This document shows positions 33,482-42,546 of a DNA stretch of 64,000 nucleotides, in pieces (the first letter of the stretch is position 1; the number at the start of each line of letters is the position of its first letter). Origin of the DNA: Phocaeicola_A sp045647865 (GTDB lineage: Bacteria > Bacteroidota > Bacteroidia > Bacteroidales > Bacteroidaceae). The position numbers were made by a program, and so were the translations under genes. Where the stretch lies: positions 1 to 64,000 of the forward strand of contig JAZRMW010000054.1 in the NCBI GenBank assembly GCA_045647865.1, given 5' to 3'. The notes under the pieces were generated by a model. The model was given only the letters and a program-made list of their open reading frames with translations. It was not told the origin of the DNA and did no database searches.

Positions 33482-35464
33482 TTACTTTTCTCCAAGTTTC
33501 ACGCCACGCTGTGTAGGCTTGACGGGCTGGATGGTGCCATCTTCGTTGAAGTACATGCGGTCGATGCAGACTTCGCGGTGTACACCGGGACCTTGACGAC
33601 GGTCGATGTGATCCTTGTTGATGCGGTGGTAAACGATGTACCACTCATCGGTGTCGGGAATCTGGAGCACACTGTTGTGGGCAGGACCGTAGATTTCACG
33701 CTTGTGGTCGGCACGGAGGATAACGGGACGCTCAGCCACCTGGATAGGACCAAGGGGTGAAGTAGAGGTTCCGTAAGCGACGTGGTAGTTGGGTGAACCG
33801 GTGTCGTCAACAGACCAAAGGAAATAGTAGAGGCCGTTGCGGTAGAAGACATAGGGAGCTTCGCGGTAAGCATAGTCGCGGAGTGTACCGCCTTCGGGAG
33901 TAAGTACCACGATGCTGGACTCGTCGATAGAAATCATGTCGTCGTTGAGCTTGGCTCCGGCCATATATCCGTTACCCCAATAGAAATAGCTCTGTCCGCT
34001 GACAGGGTCAGTGAAGACGTCACCGTCAATCTCCTGTCCCCAACCTACGGGTGACTTGCTGATCATGGGACGACCTGAATCGGTGAAAGGACCTGTGGGA
34101 TGGTCGGCAACGGCTACACCAATCTGCTTGCCACCTCCGGCAACGGGATTACCGCTGAAGTAGAAGAAATACTTGTACTTGCCATCAATCAGCTTCTCTT
34201 CAATACAGGGTGCCCAAGCATTGCCGTTGGCCCATGTAACCTGCTCGGTCTTGAGGTCGAGGATGGTACCTTCGTCCTTCCAGTTGGTGAGGTCGTCAGA
34301 AGAATAGACGTTGAACTTATGTCCGCCCCATCCGGGAGTACCGTCGGTAGTGGGATAGATGTAGTACTTGCCGGTCTGCTTAGAGTAGAGAACTTCGGGG
34401 TCGGCACGGAAACCTTCGATAACCGGGTTGCGGGCTTCAGTGTTGGGCCACTGCTTGCGCAGACGGTCAGCCTCTTCACGGGTGATGGTGATGGTGGTAC
34501 CGTGACGGGGGGTAAAGATACCGCGAGTCTTGGTCTGGGCAATCTTCTCAAAGTTGTGGAGATCCTTGCTCTTGCAGAACTCGTAGTAACCCGAACCGTA
34601 GCAGTCGTACATGAGAATCCACTCGTCAGAGTCGATGAGTTTGAATACACCAGAACCTTCTACGGCTACGTTGGTCTGTTGGAGATACTTGCGCTCGGCA
34701 GTCCATTCGCCACGGAGGGTCTTGGCTGTAGCCTGCTGGATACCATTGCCTTCACCTTCGGTCTTGAAGAACATGTGGTAGAGACCGTCGGCTTCGTTGA
34801 AGACGATGTCGGCATCGATGGTGTTAGCTCCGTGATCATAGAGGATTTCGGGCTTAGAGAGCTCGGTGAAGTCCTCGTTGGCGTAGGAACAATAGATAAC
34901 GTAGTGGGTCTTGTGGTCGTCAGAGGGGTCGTCGTTGTGACGGGCTTCACGGTGAACGTCTCCGTTCCAACCGATTGAATAGTAAACCATGTACTTCTTG
35001 GCTACAGGGTCGTAGATGGTCTGGGGAGCCCAAACCTGGTTCAACTTGTCGCGGTCGAACATCTCGGGCCAAGTATCGGGGAAGTCGATGGCTGAGCTGG
35101 TCCAGTTGATGAGGTCCTTACTCTTGAGGAGGACAAGACCGTCGTTGCTGCTCCATCCGTCCCAGCTACGCATGTCGGTAACGACCATGTAGAAGGTCTT
35201 GCCATCTTCTCCACGAAGGATGTGAGGGTCGCGTACGCATCCCTTACGGGCAATGTCGGCCGACTTGATGATGGGTTCACCATCGTTCAAGAGGGTGTAG
35301 TTGTAACCGTCGTCGCTCAAGGCGAAGCAAATCTGTTCCTCTTCAGGGGCATTGCCGGTGAAGTAGGCGAAAAGATAACTCTCCATTTTCGGCTGTGCAC
35401 AGCTTCCAAGCACGAAGGCTGCCGCCGAGGCCATAAAGGCCCGTTTCAATGAATGTCTGTTCAT
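33482..35464 (-). CDS. lipoprotein with two GH43-type five-bladed propeller domains
   Basis: The 660-residue protein has the lipobox VLGSC (Cys22). The residues after the cysteine (AQPKMES) lack the immediate acidic cluster of the SusD and FAS1 proteins here. Two GH43-like domains occupy about 27-330 and 345-655. Both show a complete candidate triad: Asp79 (CVRDPHI), Asp217 (TIDADI) and Glu269 (AVEGSG) in the first; Asp355 (FRADPEV), Asp480 (QEIDGDVF) and Glu535 (YREAPYV) in the second. GH43 enzymes are mainly arabinofuranosidases and xylosidases, and the substrate here cannot be told. The gene is monocistronic by appearance, with its own terminator. Confidence 0.88.
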   Translation of the reverse strand: MNRHSLKRAFMASAAAFVLGSCAQPKMESYLFAYFTGNAPEEEQICFALSDDGYNYTLLNDGEPIIKSADIARKGCVRDPHILRGEDGKTFYMVVTDMRSWDGWSSNDGLVLLKSKDLINWTSSAIDFPDTWPEMFDRDKLNQVWAPQTIYDPVAKKYMVYYSIGWNGDVHREARHNDDPSDDHKTHYVIYCSYANEDFTELSKPEILYDHGANTIDADIVFNEADGLYHMFFKTEGEGNGIQQATAKTLRGEWTAERKYLQQTNVAVEGSGVFKLIDSDEWILMYDCYGSGYYEFCKSKDLHNFEKIAQTKTRGIFTPRHGTTITITREEADRLRKQWPNTEARNPVIEGFRADPEVLYSKQTGKYYIYPTTDGTPGWGGHKFNVYSSDDLTNWKDEGTILDLKTEQVTWANGNAWAPCIEEKLIDGKYKYFFYFSGNPVAGGGKQIGVAVADHPTGPFTDSGRPMISKSPVGWGQEIDGDVFTDPVSGQSYFYWGNGYMAGAKLNDDMISIDESSIVVLTPEGGTLRDYAYREAPYVFYRNGLYYFLWSVDDTGSPNYHVAYGTSTSPLGPIQVAERPVILRADHKREIYGPAHNSVLQIPDTDEWYIVYHRINKDHIDRRQGPGVHREVCIDRMYFNEDGTIQPVKPTQRGVKLGEK

Positions 35465-35505
35465 AATAATAGGTTATTAATGGGTTTTGATTTTGTTTGT
35501 AAAGT

Positions 35506-36783
35506 TTATCCCATCGCCTGCTGCAAATCGGCAATGATGTCCTCGACATGCTCGATACCGACAGAAAGACGGATAAGGTCGGGAGCTACACCTGCTTCGA
35601 TGAGCTGCTCTTCGGTAAGCTGACGGTGGGTATGACTGGCAGGATGGAGTACACAGGTGCGTGCATCGGCTACATGGGTCACGATGCAGGCCAACTTCAG
35701 ACTGTCCATGAACTTGATGGCATCTTCACGAGTTCCTTTCAACCCGAAAGCGATGACTCCGCACGAACCATTGGGAAGATATTTCTGGGCAAGGTCGTAG
35801 TACTTGTTGCCCTTCAAGCCACAATAGTTGACCCAAGCGACCTTGTCGTTGGCTTCGAGCCACTCGGCTACGGCCTGAGCATTGCGGCAGTGCTGGGGCA
35901 TACGCAGGTGGAGGGTTTCCAAACCGAGGTTGAGCAAGAATGCATTCTGGGGAGACTGGATAGAACCGAGATCGCGCATCAGTTGGGCTGTGGCCTTGGT
36001 CATATATGCACCCTTACCGAATGCCTTGGTATAGGTGAGTCCATGGTATGACTCATCGGGAGTAGTCAGACCAGGGAACTTGTCGGCATGGGCTTCCCAA
36101 TCGAAATTGCCGCTATCGACAATGACACCGCCCACGGCAGTGGCATGACCGTCCATGTATTTGGTGGTAGAGTGAGTGACGATATCGGCTCCCCACTCGA
36201 AGGGACGGCAGTTGATGGGGGTAGCAAAGGTGTTGTCCACAATAAGGGGCACACCGTTCTGATGAGCTACACGGGCAAACTTCTCGATGTCCAACACGGC
36301 ACAACTGGGGTTGGAGATGGTCTCACCGAACATGGCCTTGGTGTTGGGACGGAAGGCGGCATTCAACTCTTCTTCACTGGCATCAACATCGACAAAAGTG
36401 ACTTCGATACCCAACTTCTTCATCGTTACGGCAAAGAGGTTGAAGGTGCCACCGTAAATAGCCGAAGCACATACGAAATGGTCGCCTGCCTGGCAGATAT
36501 TGAAGATTGCGTAGAAGTTGGCAGCCTGTCCGCTGGAAGTAAGCATAGCGCCCACACCACCTTCAAGAGCTGCAATCTTGGCAGCTACGGCATCGTTGGT
36601 CGGATTCTGCAAACGGGTATAGAAATAACCACTGTCCTCAAGGTCGAATAGGCGTGCCATCTGCTCGCTGGTTTCATACTTGAATGTCGTACTCTGATAA
36701 ATGGGAAGTACTCGCGGCTCACCCTTTTTGGGTTGCCATCCGCCCTGCACACACAGGGTTTCAGGTTTGAAATTCTTTTCCAT
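35506..36783 (-). CDS. metY: O-acetylhomoserine sulfhydrylase (PLP-dependent)
   Basis: The 425-residue cystathionine-gamma-synthase-family enzyme would make homocysteine (or methionine with methanethiol) from O-acetylhomoserine. The start MEKNFKPETLCVQGG matches the family. A longer frame runs 20 residues upstream across the promoter. Key motifs are SGQAANFYAI, YGGTFNLF, DNTFATP and the PLP lysine in STTKYMDGH. It ends in the typical SVGIEHVEDIIADLQQA. The family splits into OAHS sulfhydrylase and cystathionine synthase/lyase. The length and the ENNT-free N-terminus favour the former. Confidence 0.92.
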   Translation of the reverse strand: MEKNFKPETLCVQGGWQPKKGEPRVLPIYQSTTFKYETSEQMARLFDLEDSGYFYTRLQNPTNDAVAAKIAALEGGVGAMLTSSGQAANFYAIFNICQAGDHFVCASAIYGGTFNLFAVTMKKLGIEVTFVDVDASEEELNAAFRPNTKAMFGETISNPSCAVLDIEKFARVAHQNGVPLIVDNTFATPINCRPFEWGADIVTHSTTKYMDGHATAVGGVIVDSGNFDWEAHADKFPGLTTPDESYHGLTYTKAFGKGAYMTKATAQLMRDLGSIQSPQNAFLLNLGLETLHLRMPQHCRNAQAVAEWLEANDKVAWVNYCGLKGNKYYDLAQKYLPNGSCGVIAFGLKGTREDAIKFMDSLKLACIVTHVADARTCVLHPASHTHRQLTEEQLIEAGVAPDLIRLSVGIEHVEDIIADLQQAMG

Positions 36784-36818
36784 ATTGTTATATTCAATTA
36801 ATTTTCTGAAAGACTGCG

Positions 36819-36826
36819 CAAATATA
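36819..36826 (-). promoter_or_regulatory. -7 box of metY
   Basis: TATATTTG on the minus strand matches TAnnTTTG perfectly, 35 bases before the ATG. No good -33 TTTG is found at the expected distance. I see no SAM-riboswitch-like structure in the short leader. Confidence 0.5.
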
Positions 36827-36920
36827 GACAAAAATACTGACATTGTTGTTATTCGACGAATGCTTTTTATTGTTCAGAATAACAGAAACAGGCTAAATCA
36901 ATTAAAATAAAATAGAAAAC

Positions 36921-36953
36921 AAAAAAAGGGGACGTCACATTTGTGACATCCCC
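36921..36953 (-). terminator. terminator of the ribosomal superoperon
   Basis: In minus-strand reading an 11-bp stem GGGGATGTCAC / GTGACGTCCCC (one G-U pair, 4-base loop) is followed by seven T residues. It lies just after rplQ and closes the whole str-S10-spc-alpha run. Confidence 0.9.
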
Positions 36954-36979
36954 TCTCCTATCATATATCGTTTCTACGA

Positions 36980-37474
36980 TTATTCAGCCTTGGGAGCTTC
37001 TTCTACCTGAGCTGTCTCTTCTACTACGGGAGCAACAGGCTCAGCGGCAGCAGTGCTCTTCTTAGAACGACGGGTACGAGTAGCCTTCTTAGCTGTCTTC
37101 TCCTTAGCCATGTTTTCATCGTAATCAACAAGTTCGATGAAGCACATTTCGGCATTGTCGCCCTGACGGTGACCAGTCTTGATGATACGAGTGTAACCAC
37201 CGGGACGGTCAGCAATCTTCACAGAGATTTCCTTGAACAATTCTGTTACTGCATACTTGTCCTGCAAGTTGCTGAATACAACACGACGTGAGTTGGTTGT
37301 ATCGTTCTTAGCCTTAGTCAACAAAGGCTCAACATACTTCTTCAAAGCCTTAGCTTTGGCAAGAGTCGTAGTGATTCTTTTGTGCTTGATCAAAGAACAT
37401 GCCATGTTTGCCAACATTGCACTTCTGTGAGAGGCAGTACGACCCAAATGATTGAATTTCTTATTATGTCTCAT
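36980..37474 (-). CDS. rplQ: 50S ribosomal protein L17
   Basis: L17 lies near the peptide exit tunnel of the large subunit. The core (MRHNKKFNHLGRTASHRSAM, KRITTTLAKAKALK) is canonical. At 164 residues it is about 40 longer than the E. coli protein because of a low-complexity tail rich in Ala, Glu, Lys and Val after residue about 125. Such tails are common in Bacteroidetes L17. It is the last gene of the superoperon, four bases after rpoA, with the terminator directly downstream. Confidence 0.97.
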   Translation of the reverse strand: MRHNKKFNHLGRTASHRSAMLANMACSLIKHKRITTTLAKAKALKKYVEPLLTKAKNDTTNSRRVVFSNLQDKYAVTELFKEISVKIADRPGGYTRIIKTGHRQGDNAEMCFIELVDYDENMAKEKTAKKATRTRRSKKSTAAAEPVAPVVEETAQVEEAPKAE

Positions 37475-37477
37475 TTT

Positions 37478-38470
37478 TTACTCTTTATCTAATTTATATC
37501 TTGAAATATCTGTTCCAAACGTAAGATTCAGACTCGCGAGCAAATCATCAAGCTCAGTGAGCGATTTCTTACCAAAGTTACGGAACTTCAGGAGGTCAGT
37601 CTTATTGAACTGTACCAAATCACCGAGAGTTTCTACATCGGCAGCCTTCAAACAGTTGAGGGCACGTACAGAGAGGTTCATGTCAACAAGCTTAGTCTTA
37701 AGCAACTGACGCATGTGCAATACCTCTTCATCAAATTCTTCGTTGCCATCCAATTCTGAATTTTCCAACGTGATCTTCTCGTCAGAGAACAGCATGAAGT
37801 GATAAATCAAAATCTTGGCAGCCTCCTTCAGCGCATCCTTCGGATGAATGGAACCGTCCGTAGTAATCTCAAGCAACAACTTCTCGAAGTCAGTCTTCTG
37901 CTCAACACGATAGTTGTCTATCTGATACTTGACATTACGAATCGGAGTGTAAATTGAATCGACCGGAATCACATTGAGGTCATAGCAGAACTCACGATTT
38001 TCTTCGGAAGTTACATAGCCACGTCCCTTATTGAGGGTCAAATCAATCTTCATCGTTGCCTTAGGATCCAAATGACAAATAACCAATTCAGGATTTAACA
38101 CTTCAAATCCATTCAAATACCTGGCTATATCACCTGCCTTGAACTCACTGGTGTTGGCTACCTCAATCTTGATAGTCTCAAGACTGTACTCATCAACAGT
38201 TTTTCTAAAGCGAACTTGCTTCAGATTCAAGATGATGTTTGTCACATCTTCCTTGACTCCGGGAACTGCAGAAAACTCATGCTCAACACCCTCAATACGA
38301 ACTGTATTGATAGCGAAGCCCTCCAATGAAGAAAGCAAGATACGGCGCAAAGCATTACCAATAGTAATACCAAAACCGGGCTCTAACGGACGGAATTCAA
38401 ACTTACCATGTTTTGAATCCGCCTCCAACATAATCACTTTCTCAGGTTTTTGAAATGCTAATATCGCCAT
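37478..38470 (-). CDS. rpoA: RNA polymerase alpha subunit
   Basis: The 330-residue alpha subunit nucleates assembly of RNA polymerase. The N-terminal dimerisation domain (about 15-235) contains FRPLEPGFGITIGNALRRILLSS in two overlapping family motifs. The C-terminal domain (about 255-320) has the helix-hairpin-helix (ALNCLKAADVETLGDLV, LLKFRNFGKKSLTEL) that contacts upstream DNA and activators. It sits between rpsD and rplQ as usual. Confidence 0.98.
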   Translation of the reverse strand: MAILAFQKPEKVIMLEADSKHGKFEFRPLEPGFGITIGNALRRILLSSLEGFAINTVRIEGVEHEFSAVPGVKEDVTNIILNLKQVRFRKTVDEYSLETIKIEVANTSEFKAGDIARYLNGFEVLNPELVICHLDPKATMKIDLTLNKGRGYVTSEENREFCYDLNVIPVDSIYTPIRNVKYQIDNYRVEQKTDFEKLLLEITTDGSIHPKDALKEAAKILIYHFMLFSDEKITLENSELDGNEEFDEEVLHMRQLLKTKLVDMNLSVRALNCLKAADVETLGDLVQFNKTDLLKFRNFGKKSLTELDDLLASLNLTFGTDISRYKLDKE

Positions 38471-38480
38471 GAATCAATTA

Positions 38481-39086
38481 TTATTTAGAATACAACTCAA
38501 CGATCAATTGCTCTTTGATATTCTCTGGAATATCTGCTCTTTCAGGAAGGTGCAACAACTTACCTGCCTTAGCTGCATCATCCCACTCCATCCAAGGATA
38601 CTTGCTGTGGTTGAAACCAGCCAATGAGTTTGCGATTACTTCCAAAGACTTAGACTTCTCACGAACACCAACAATCTGACCAGGCTTTACTGAATAAGAA
38701 GGAATGTTCACTACCTGACCGTCAACAACGATGTGTTTGTGACTTACCAACTGACGAGCTGCAGAACGAGTAGGAGCAATACCTAAACGGAATACAACAT
38801 TGTCCAAACGAGCTTCGAGCTTCTGCAACAGGATTTCACCAGTAATACCATTGGCACTTGCAGCCTTCTCAAACATGTTACGGAACTGTTTTTCCAATAC
38901 ACCGTATGTGTACTTAGCCTTCTGCTTCTCAGCCAACATGACACCATACTCAGAAGTTTTCTTTCTTCTGTTATTACCATGCTGTCCGGGAGGATAGTTT
39001 CTTTTTGCCAATACCTTATCAGGTCCGAAAATTGCCTCACCGAATTTACGGGCAATTCTTGATTTTGGTCCAGTATATCTTGCCAT
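38481..39086 (-). CDS. rpsD: 30S ribosomal protein S4 (zinc-free type)
   Basis: The 201-residue primary 16S-binding protein has an S4 RNA-binding domain (about 90-155, LEARLDNVVFRLGIAPTRSAARQLV). The N-terminal part (SRIARKFGEAIFGPDK) has no cysteines, so this is the form without the zinc-binding knuckle. A 129-base gap separates it from rpsK. S4 autoregulates its operon in E. coli, so this longer leader is a candidate control site, but I could not identify a pseudoknot with confidence. Confidence 0.97.
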   Translation of the reverse strand: MARYTGPKSRIARKFGEAIFGPDKVLAKRNYPPGQHGNNRRKKTSEYGVMLAEKQKAKYTYGVLEKQFRNMFEKAASANGITGEILLQKLEARLDNVVFRLGIAPTRSAARQLVSHKHIVVDGQVVNIPSYSVKPGQIVGVREKSKSLEVIANSLAGFNHSKYPWMEWDDAAKAGKLLHLPERADIPENIKEQLIVELYSK

Positions 39087-39215
39087 TTTACTTTTTAAGT
39101 TTTAATTGTTTCTGAGACACTTCCTATTAATTGTTGCATCCGAGACTGTAGAAAAAGAACATACAATCTAAAGAACAAATAAGGAGAATCTCTGTTGTTA
39201 ATTCTTGGTTAGCTA
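39087..39215 (-). promoter_or_regulatory. candidate S4 leader between rpsK and rpsD
   Basis: This is the longest internal gap of the spc-alpha part (129 bases) and precedes rpsD. It is A/T-rich with small complementary pieces such as GAGATTCTC. No promoter with both boxes is seen. Regulation by S4 is inferred only from the position. Confidence 0.3.
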
Positions 39216-39605
39216 TTATACTCTTCTTCTCTTAGGAGGACGACAACCGTTGTGAGGAAGTGGAGTAACATCGATGATTTCTACAACCTCGATACCGGCT
39301 CCATGAATTGTTCTGATAGCAGACTCACGTCCGTTACCGGGACCCTTAACGTATGCCTTTACCTTTCTAAGGCCGAGATCATATGCCACCTTGGCGCAAT
39401 CCTGCGCTGCCATCTGTGCTGCATACGGAGTGTTCTTCTTAGAACCTCTAAATCCCATTTTACCTGCTGAAGACCAAGAAATAACCTGACCTTCGCTGTT
39501 TGCGAGAGAAACGATAATGTTGTTGAATGAAGAATGAACATGCAACTGTCCATTAGCATCAACCTTCACATTTCTTTTCTTAGCTGCGACTGTTTTTTTT
39601 GCCAT
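39216..39605 (-). CDS. rpsK: 30S ribosomal protein S11
   Basis: S11 is a platform protein of the small subunit near the mRNA exit and the Shine-Dalgarno helix. The 129-residue length is usual. Conserved segments include HSSFNNIIVSL, SAGKMGFRGSKKNTPYAAQ and the C-terminal PLPHNGCRPPKRRRV. It lies 12 bases after rpsM in the alpha-operon order. Confidence 0.98.
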   Translation of the reverse strand: MAKKTVAAKKRNVKVDANGQLHVHSSFNNIIVSLANSEGQVISWSSAGKMGFRGSKKNTPYAAQMAAQDCAKVAYDLGLRKVKAYVKGPGNGRESAIRTIHGAGIEVVEIIDVTPLPHNGCRPPKRRRV

Positions 39606-39617
39606 ATCTAACGATTA

Positions 39618-39998
39618 TTATTTAGTAGCTTTTTTCTTATTTGCAACGGTTTTCTTTCTACCCTTACGTGTACGGGCATTGTTCTTGGTACTCTGTCCAC
39701 GAACGGGCAAACCAATACGATGACGAACACCACGATAGCAACCGATATCCATCAAGCGCTTGATGTTCAACTGGATTTCTGAGCGAAGGTCACCCTCCAC
39801 CTTGAACTCTGCACCGATAATCTCACGGATCTTAGCAGCCTGGTCATCTGTCCAGTCCTTTACCTTGATATCTCTATCAATACCTGCCTTATCCAAGATT
39901 TTCGCTGAGCTACTGCGACCTATACCATAAATGTAGGTCAAAGCGATTTCGCCTCTCTTATTCTGAGGCAAATCTACACCAACAATTCTTATAGCCAT
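39618..39998 (-). CDS. rpsM: 30S ribosomal protein S13
   Basis: S13 sits in the head of the 30S subunit and contacts the P-site tRNA and the L5 bridge. The 126-residue protein has the H2TH region (LTYIYGIGRSSSAKIL) and the basic tail RGQSTKNNARTRKG, with an extra Lys-rich end. The usual partner rpmJ is directly upstream. Confidence 0.98.
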   Translation of the reverse strand: MAIRIVGVDLPQNKRGEIALTYIYGIGRSSSAKILDKAGIDRDIKVKDWTDDQAAKIREIIGAEFKVEGDLRSEIQLNIKRLMDIGCYRGVRHRIGLPVRGQSTKNNARTRKGRKKTVANKKKATK

Positions 39999-40032
39999 AT
40001 ACTAAGTTATTTTTTTTGCAAAATTACTAAAA

Positions 40033-40149
40033 TTATCCTTGACGCAACTTGTACTTAGGATTTTTTTTGTTAATCACATACAAACGGCCATTACGTCTAA
40101 CGATTTTGCAATCCGGCGTACGTTTTTTTAATGATGCTCTTACTTTCAT
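40033..40149 (-). CDS. rpmJ: 50S ribosomal protein L36 (zinc-free type)
   Basis: This 38-residue gene was found by reading the gap between infA and rpsM. It starts MKVRASLKKRTPDCKIVRRN and ends NPKYKLRQG, matching L36 throughout. The zinc-ribbon form has three cysteines and a histidine. Only Cys14 remains here, so this is the C-minus form. It lies 11 bases after infA and 34 bases before rpsM. Confidence 0.95.
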   Translation of the reverse strand: MKVRASLKKRTPDCKIVRRNGRLYVINKKNPKYKLRQG

Positions 40150-40160
40150 ATCTAATTCTA

Positions 40161-40379
40161 TTATTTATATCTGAATACAATTCTACCTTTGGACAAATCG
40201 TAAGGAGACATCTCCACACGCACTTTATCACCCGGTAATATTTTAATGTAATGCATTCTCATCTTGCCTGAGATATGCCCTGTAATTTCATGTCCGTTTT
40301 CCAACTCTACGCGAAACATTGCATTCGACAATGCTTCAACAATTACTCCATCTTGTTCTATTGCAGACTGTTTTGCCAT
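40161..40379 (-). CDS. infA: translation initiation factor IF-1
   Basis: The 72-residue S1-type OB-fold protein occupies the A site during initiation. It begins MAKQSAIEQDGVIVEALSNA and contains FRVELENGHEITGHISGKMR and ILPGDKVRVEMSPYDL, nearly identical to the family consensus. It lies five bases after map, in the usual map-infA-rpmJ order. Confidence 0.98.
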   Translation of the reverse strand: MAKQSAIEQDGVIVEALSNAMFRVELENGHEITGHISGKMRMHYIKILPGDKVRVEMSPYDLSKGRIVFRYK

Positions 40380-40384
40380 ACCTA

Positions 40385-41182
40385 TTAAATTGCTTTATCA
40401 CCTAATACTTCTTCTATAAACTCAAACGAAGACAAGATATCTGCCTTACCTTGACGGACAGCTACCGTATGTTCAAAATGAGCAGCACACTTTCCATCGC
40501 GGGTACTTACTGACCATCCATCCTTTTCGAGATAAATCTGACGATTACCCAGAGTAATCATCGGCTCAATGGCCAAGCACATTCCATTTTTCAACAGCGA
40601 ACCAGTACCTCGGCGTCCGTAATTAGGAACCTGTGGATCTTCATGCATTTCTTTGCCTATTCCGTGTCCAACAAATTCGCGGACAACACCATAACCGGCT
40701 GATTCGCATGACTGCTGAACTGCATAACCGATATCACCTAAACGTTTACTATGAACAGCATTCTGGATTCCAAGATACAAAGCTTGTTTGGTCACCTTCA
40801 ATAGTTGCATTACTTCTGGCGAGACCTCACCGACACAAAATGTATAGGCAGAATCTCCACAAAAGCCATTCAACAGAACACCGCAATCCACAGAAATGAT
40901 ATCACCATCGCGCAAAGAACGGTCACCCGGAATTCCATGAACCACCTGTTCGTTTACCGAAGTACACAAGGTTGCAGGGAAAGGAGCACCATTCGGATTG
41001 GGAAACCCCTTGAAGGTCGGTACTGCACCGTTATCACGAATGAACTCTTCAGCTACGCGGTCAAGTTCTGCAGTAGTCACACCCGGCTTTATCAGCTTGG
41101 CTACTTCCGCCAAAGTTCTCCCCACAAGGAGATTACTTTGGCGAAGTAACTCTATCTCATCTTCTGTTTTAAGAAATATCAT
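40385..41182 (-). CDS. map: methionine aminopeptidase, type I
   Basis: This cytoplasmic metalloenzyme removes the N-terminal methionine. I chose MIFLKTEDEIELL as the start (265 residues). A frame ten residues longer overlaps secY and lacks family similarity. The five metal ligands are visible: Asp99 (SVDCG), Asp110 (CGDSAYTF), His173 (GHGIG), Glu206 (IEPM) and Glu237 (FEHT). His82 near VVHGIPGD is the usual substrate-side histidine. No N-terminal zinc-finger extension, so it is the short bacterial form. Confidence 0.97.
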   Translation of the reverse strand: MIFLKTEDEIELLRQSNLLVGRTLAEVAKLIKPGVTTAELDRVAEEFIRDNGAVPTFKGFPNPNGAPFPATLCTSVNEQVVHGIPGDRSLRDGDIISVDCGVLLNGFCGDSAYTFCVGEVSPEVMQLLKVTKQALYLGIQNAVHSKRLGDIGYAVQQSCESAGYGVVREFVGHGIGKEMHEDPQVPNYGRRGTGSLLKNGMCLAIEPMITLGNRQIYLEKDGWSVSTRDGKCAAHFEHTVAVRQGKADILSSFEFIEEVLGDKAI

Positions 41183-41198
41183 CACTTTGATATTACCA

Positions 41199-42542
41199 TT
41201 AATAAGCAGCAACGCCTGAACGTCCTCTGATTCTTCCTGAGCTCAAGAAACCATCATAATGTCTCATGAACAAATGACTCTCGATTTGCTGGATAGTATC
41301 CAATACAACACCAACAAGGATAATCAAAGAAGTTCCACCAAAGAACTGAGCAAACTCAGGCTGCACTCCAAACAAACCTGCAAATGCAGGTAAAATGGCA
41401 ATAAGACCCAAGAAAATTGAACCAGGCAAAGTTATGCGAGACATCACTGTATCGATATACTCAGCAGTATTCTTTCCAGGCTTAACTCCAGGAATGAAGC
41501 CATTATTGCGCTTCATATCTTCCGCCATCTGAGTGGGATTGATAGTAATAGCAGTATAAAAGTAAGTGAATACCAAAATCAATACAAAGAAAATCAGGTT
41601 ATACCAGAAACTTGTATGATCCATCAATGCACGTACAAAACCACTTGCCTCATCAATGTTTGCTGAAAAACCGATAAGGGTGATAGGAATGAACATAATT
41701 GCCTGTGCAAAGATAATAGGCATCACATTGGCAGCATTCACTTTTAAAGGAATATACTGTCTTGCACCACCAATCTGTCTGCCACCAGCAGTCTGCTTGG
41801 CATACTGTACAGGAATTTTACGAACACCTTGTACAAGCATAATAGCAGCTGCAATAACAAACAAAAGGACAACCATTTCAACTAAGAACATTACCACACC
41901 TCCAGCACCAGGAGAAACAAGTCTTGTTGTCAGTTCCTGTATGAAAGACTGAGGAAGACGGGCAATGATACCCACCATGATGATCATGGATACACCATTA
42001 CCGATACCTTTGTCTGTAATACGCTCACCGAGCCAAAGAATAAACATACTTCCTGCTGCCAAAATGATGGTAGAAGTAATCATAAACACAGTCCAATCTA
42101 CTGAAGCATTCAGTGCCTGACCAGCAGTCATTTTGAGGTTCACCAAATAAGCGGGAGCCTGGAACACTAAAATAAAAATAGTCAAATAGCGTGTGTACTG
42201 GTTTATCTTTCTTCTACCGCTTTCACCTTCACGCTGCAATTTCTGAAAATAAGGAACAGCAATTGCCAACAACTGAATCACAATGGATGCAGAAATATAA
42301 GGCATGATACCTAACGCGAAGATTGAGGCATTAGAAAATGCACCACCTGAGAACATATTCAACAAGGCCATAAGACCTTCACCCGTCTGCTCGTGCAATC
42401 TTGACAACATATTGGCATCAATACCCGGAAGAACCACATATGAACCAAAACGATAGAGAGCAACAAAGCCTACGGTTATGAGGATACGAGTTCTAAGATC
42501 CTCAATTTTCCATATATTCTTTAATGTTTCAATAGATTTCAT
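41199..42542 (-). CDS. secY: protein translocase subunit SecY
   Basis: SecY is the channel of the Sec translocon in the inner membrane. The 447-residue protein shows about ten transmembrane helices and the family motifs GIMPYISASIVIQLL, the cytosolic loop QREGESGRRKINQYTRYLT, and the late ...FFGGTSLIILVGVVLDT. The C-terminus SSGRIRGRSGVAAY is typical. It is encoded between rplO and map as in other Bacteroidetes spc operons. Confidence 0.98.
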   Translation of the reverse strand: MKSIETLKNIWKIEDLRTRILITVGFVALYRFGSYVVLPGIDANMLSRLHEQTGEGLMALLNMFSGGAFSNASIFALGIMPYISASIVIQLLAIAVPYFQKLQREGESGRRKINQYTRYLTIFILVFQAPAYLVNLKMTAGQALNASVDWTVFMITSTIILAAGSMFILWLGERITDKGIGNGVSMIIMVGIIARLPQSFIQELTTRLVSPGAGGVVMFLVEMVVLLFVIAAAIMLVQGVRKIPVQYAKQTAGGRQIGGARQYIPLKVNAANVMPIIFAQAIMFIPITLIGFSANIDEASGFVRALMDHTSFWYNLIFFVLILVFTYFYTAITINPTQMAEDMKRNNGFIPGVKPGKNTAEYIDTVMSRITLPGSIFLGLIAILPAFAGLFGVQPEFAQFFGGTSLIILVGVVLDTIQQIESHLFMRHYDGFLSSGRIRGRSGVAAY

Positions 42543-42546
42543 TGAA

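Noticed and set aside
34100..34978. 292-codon plus-strand open frame
   Set aside because: Antisense to the GH43 gene and of low-complexity Val/Gly composition.
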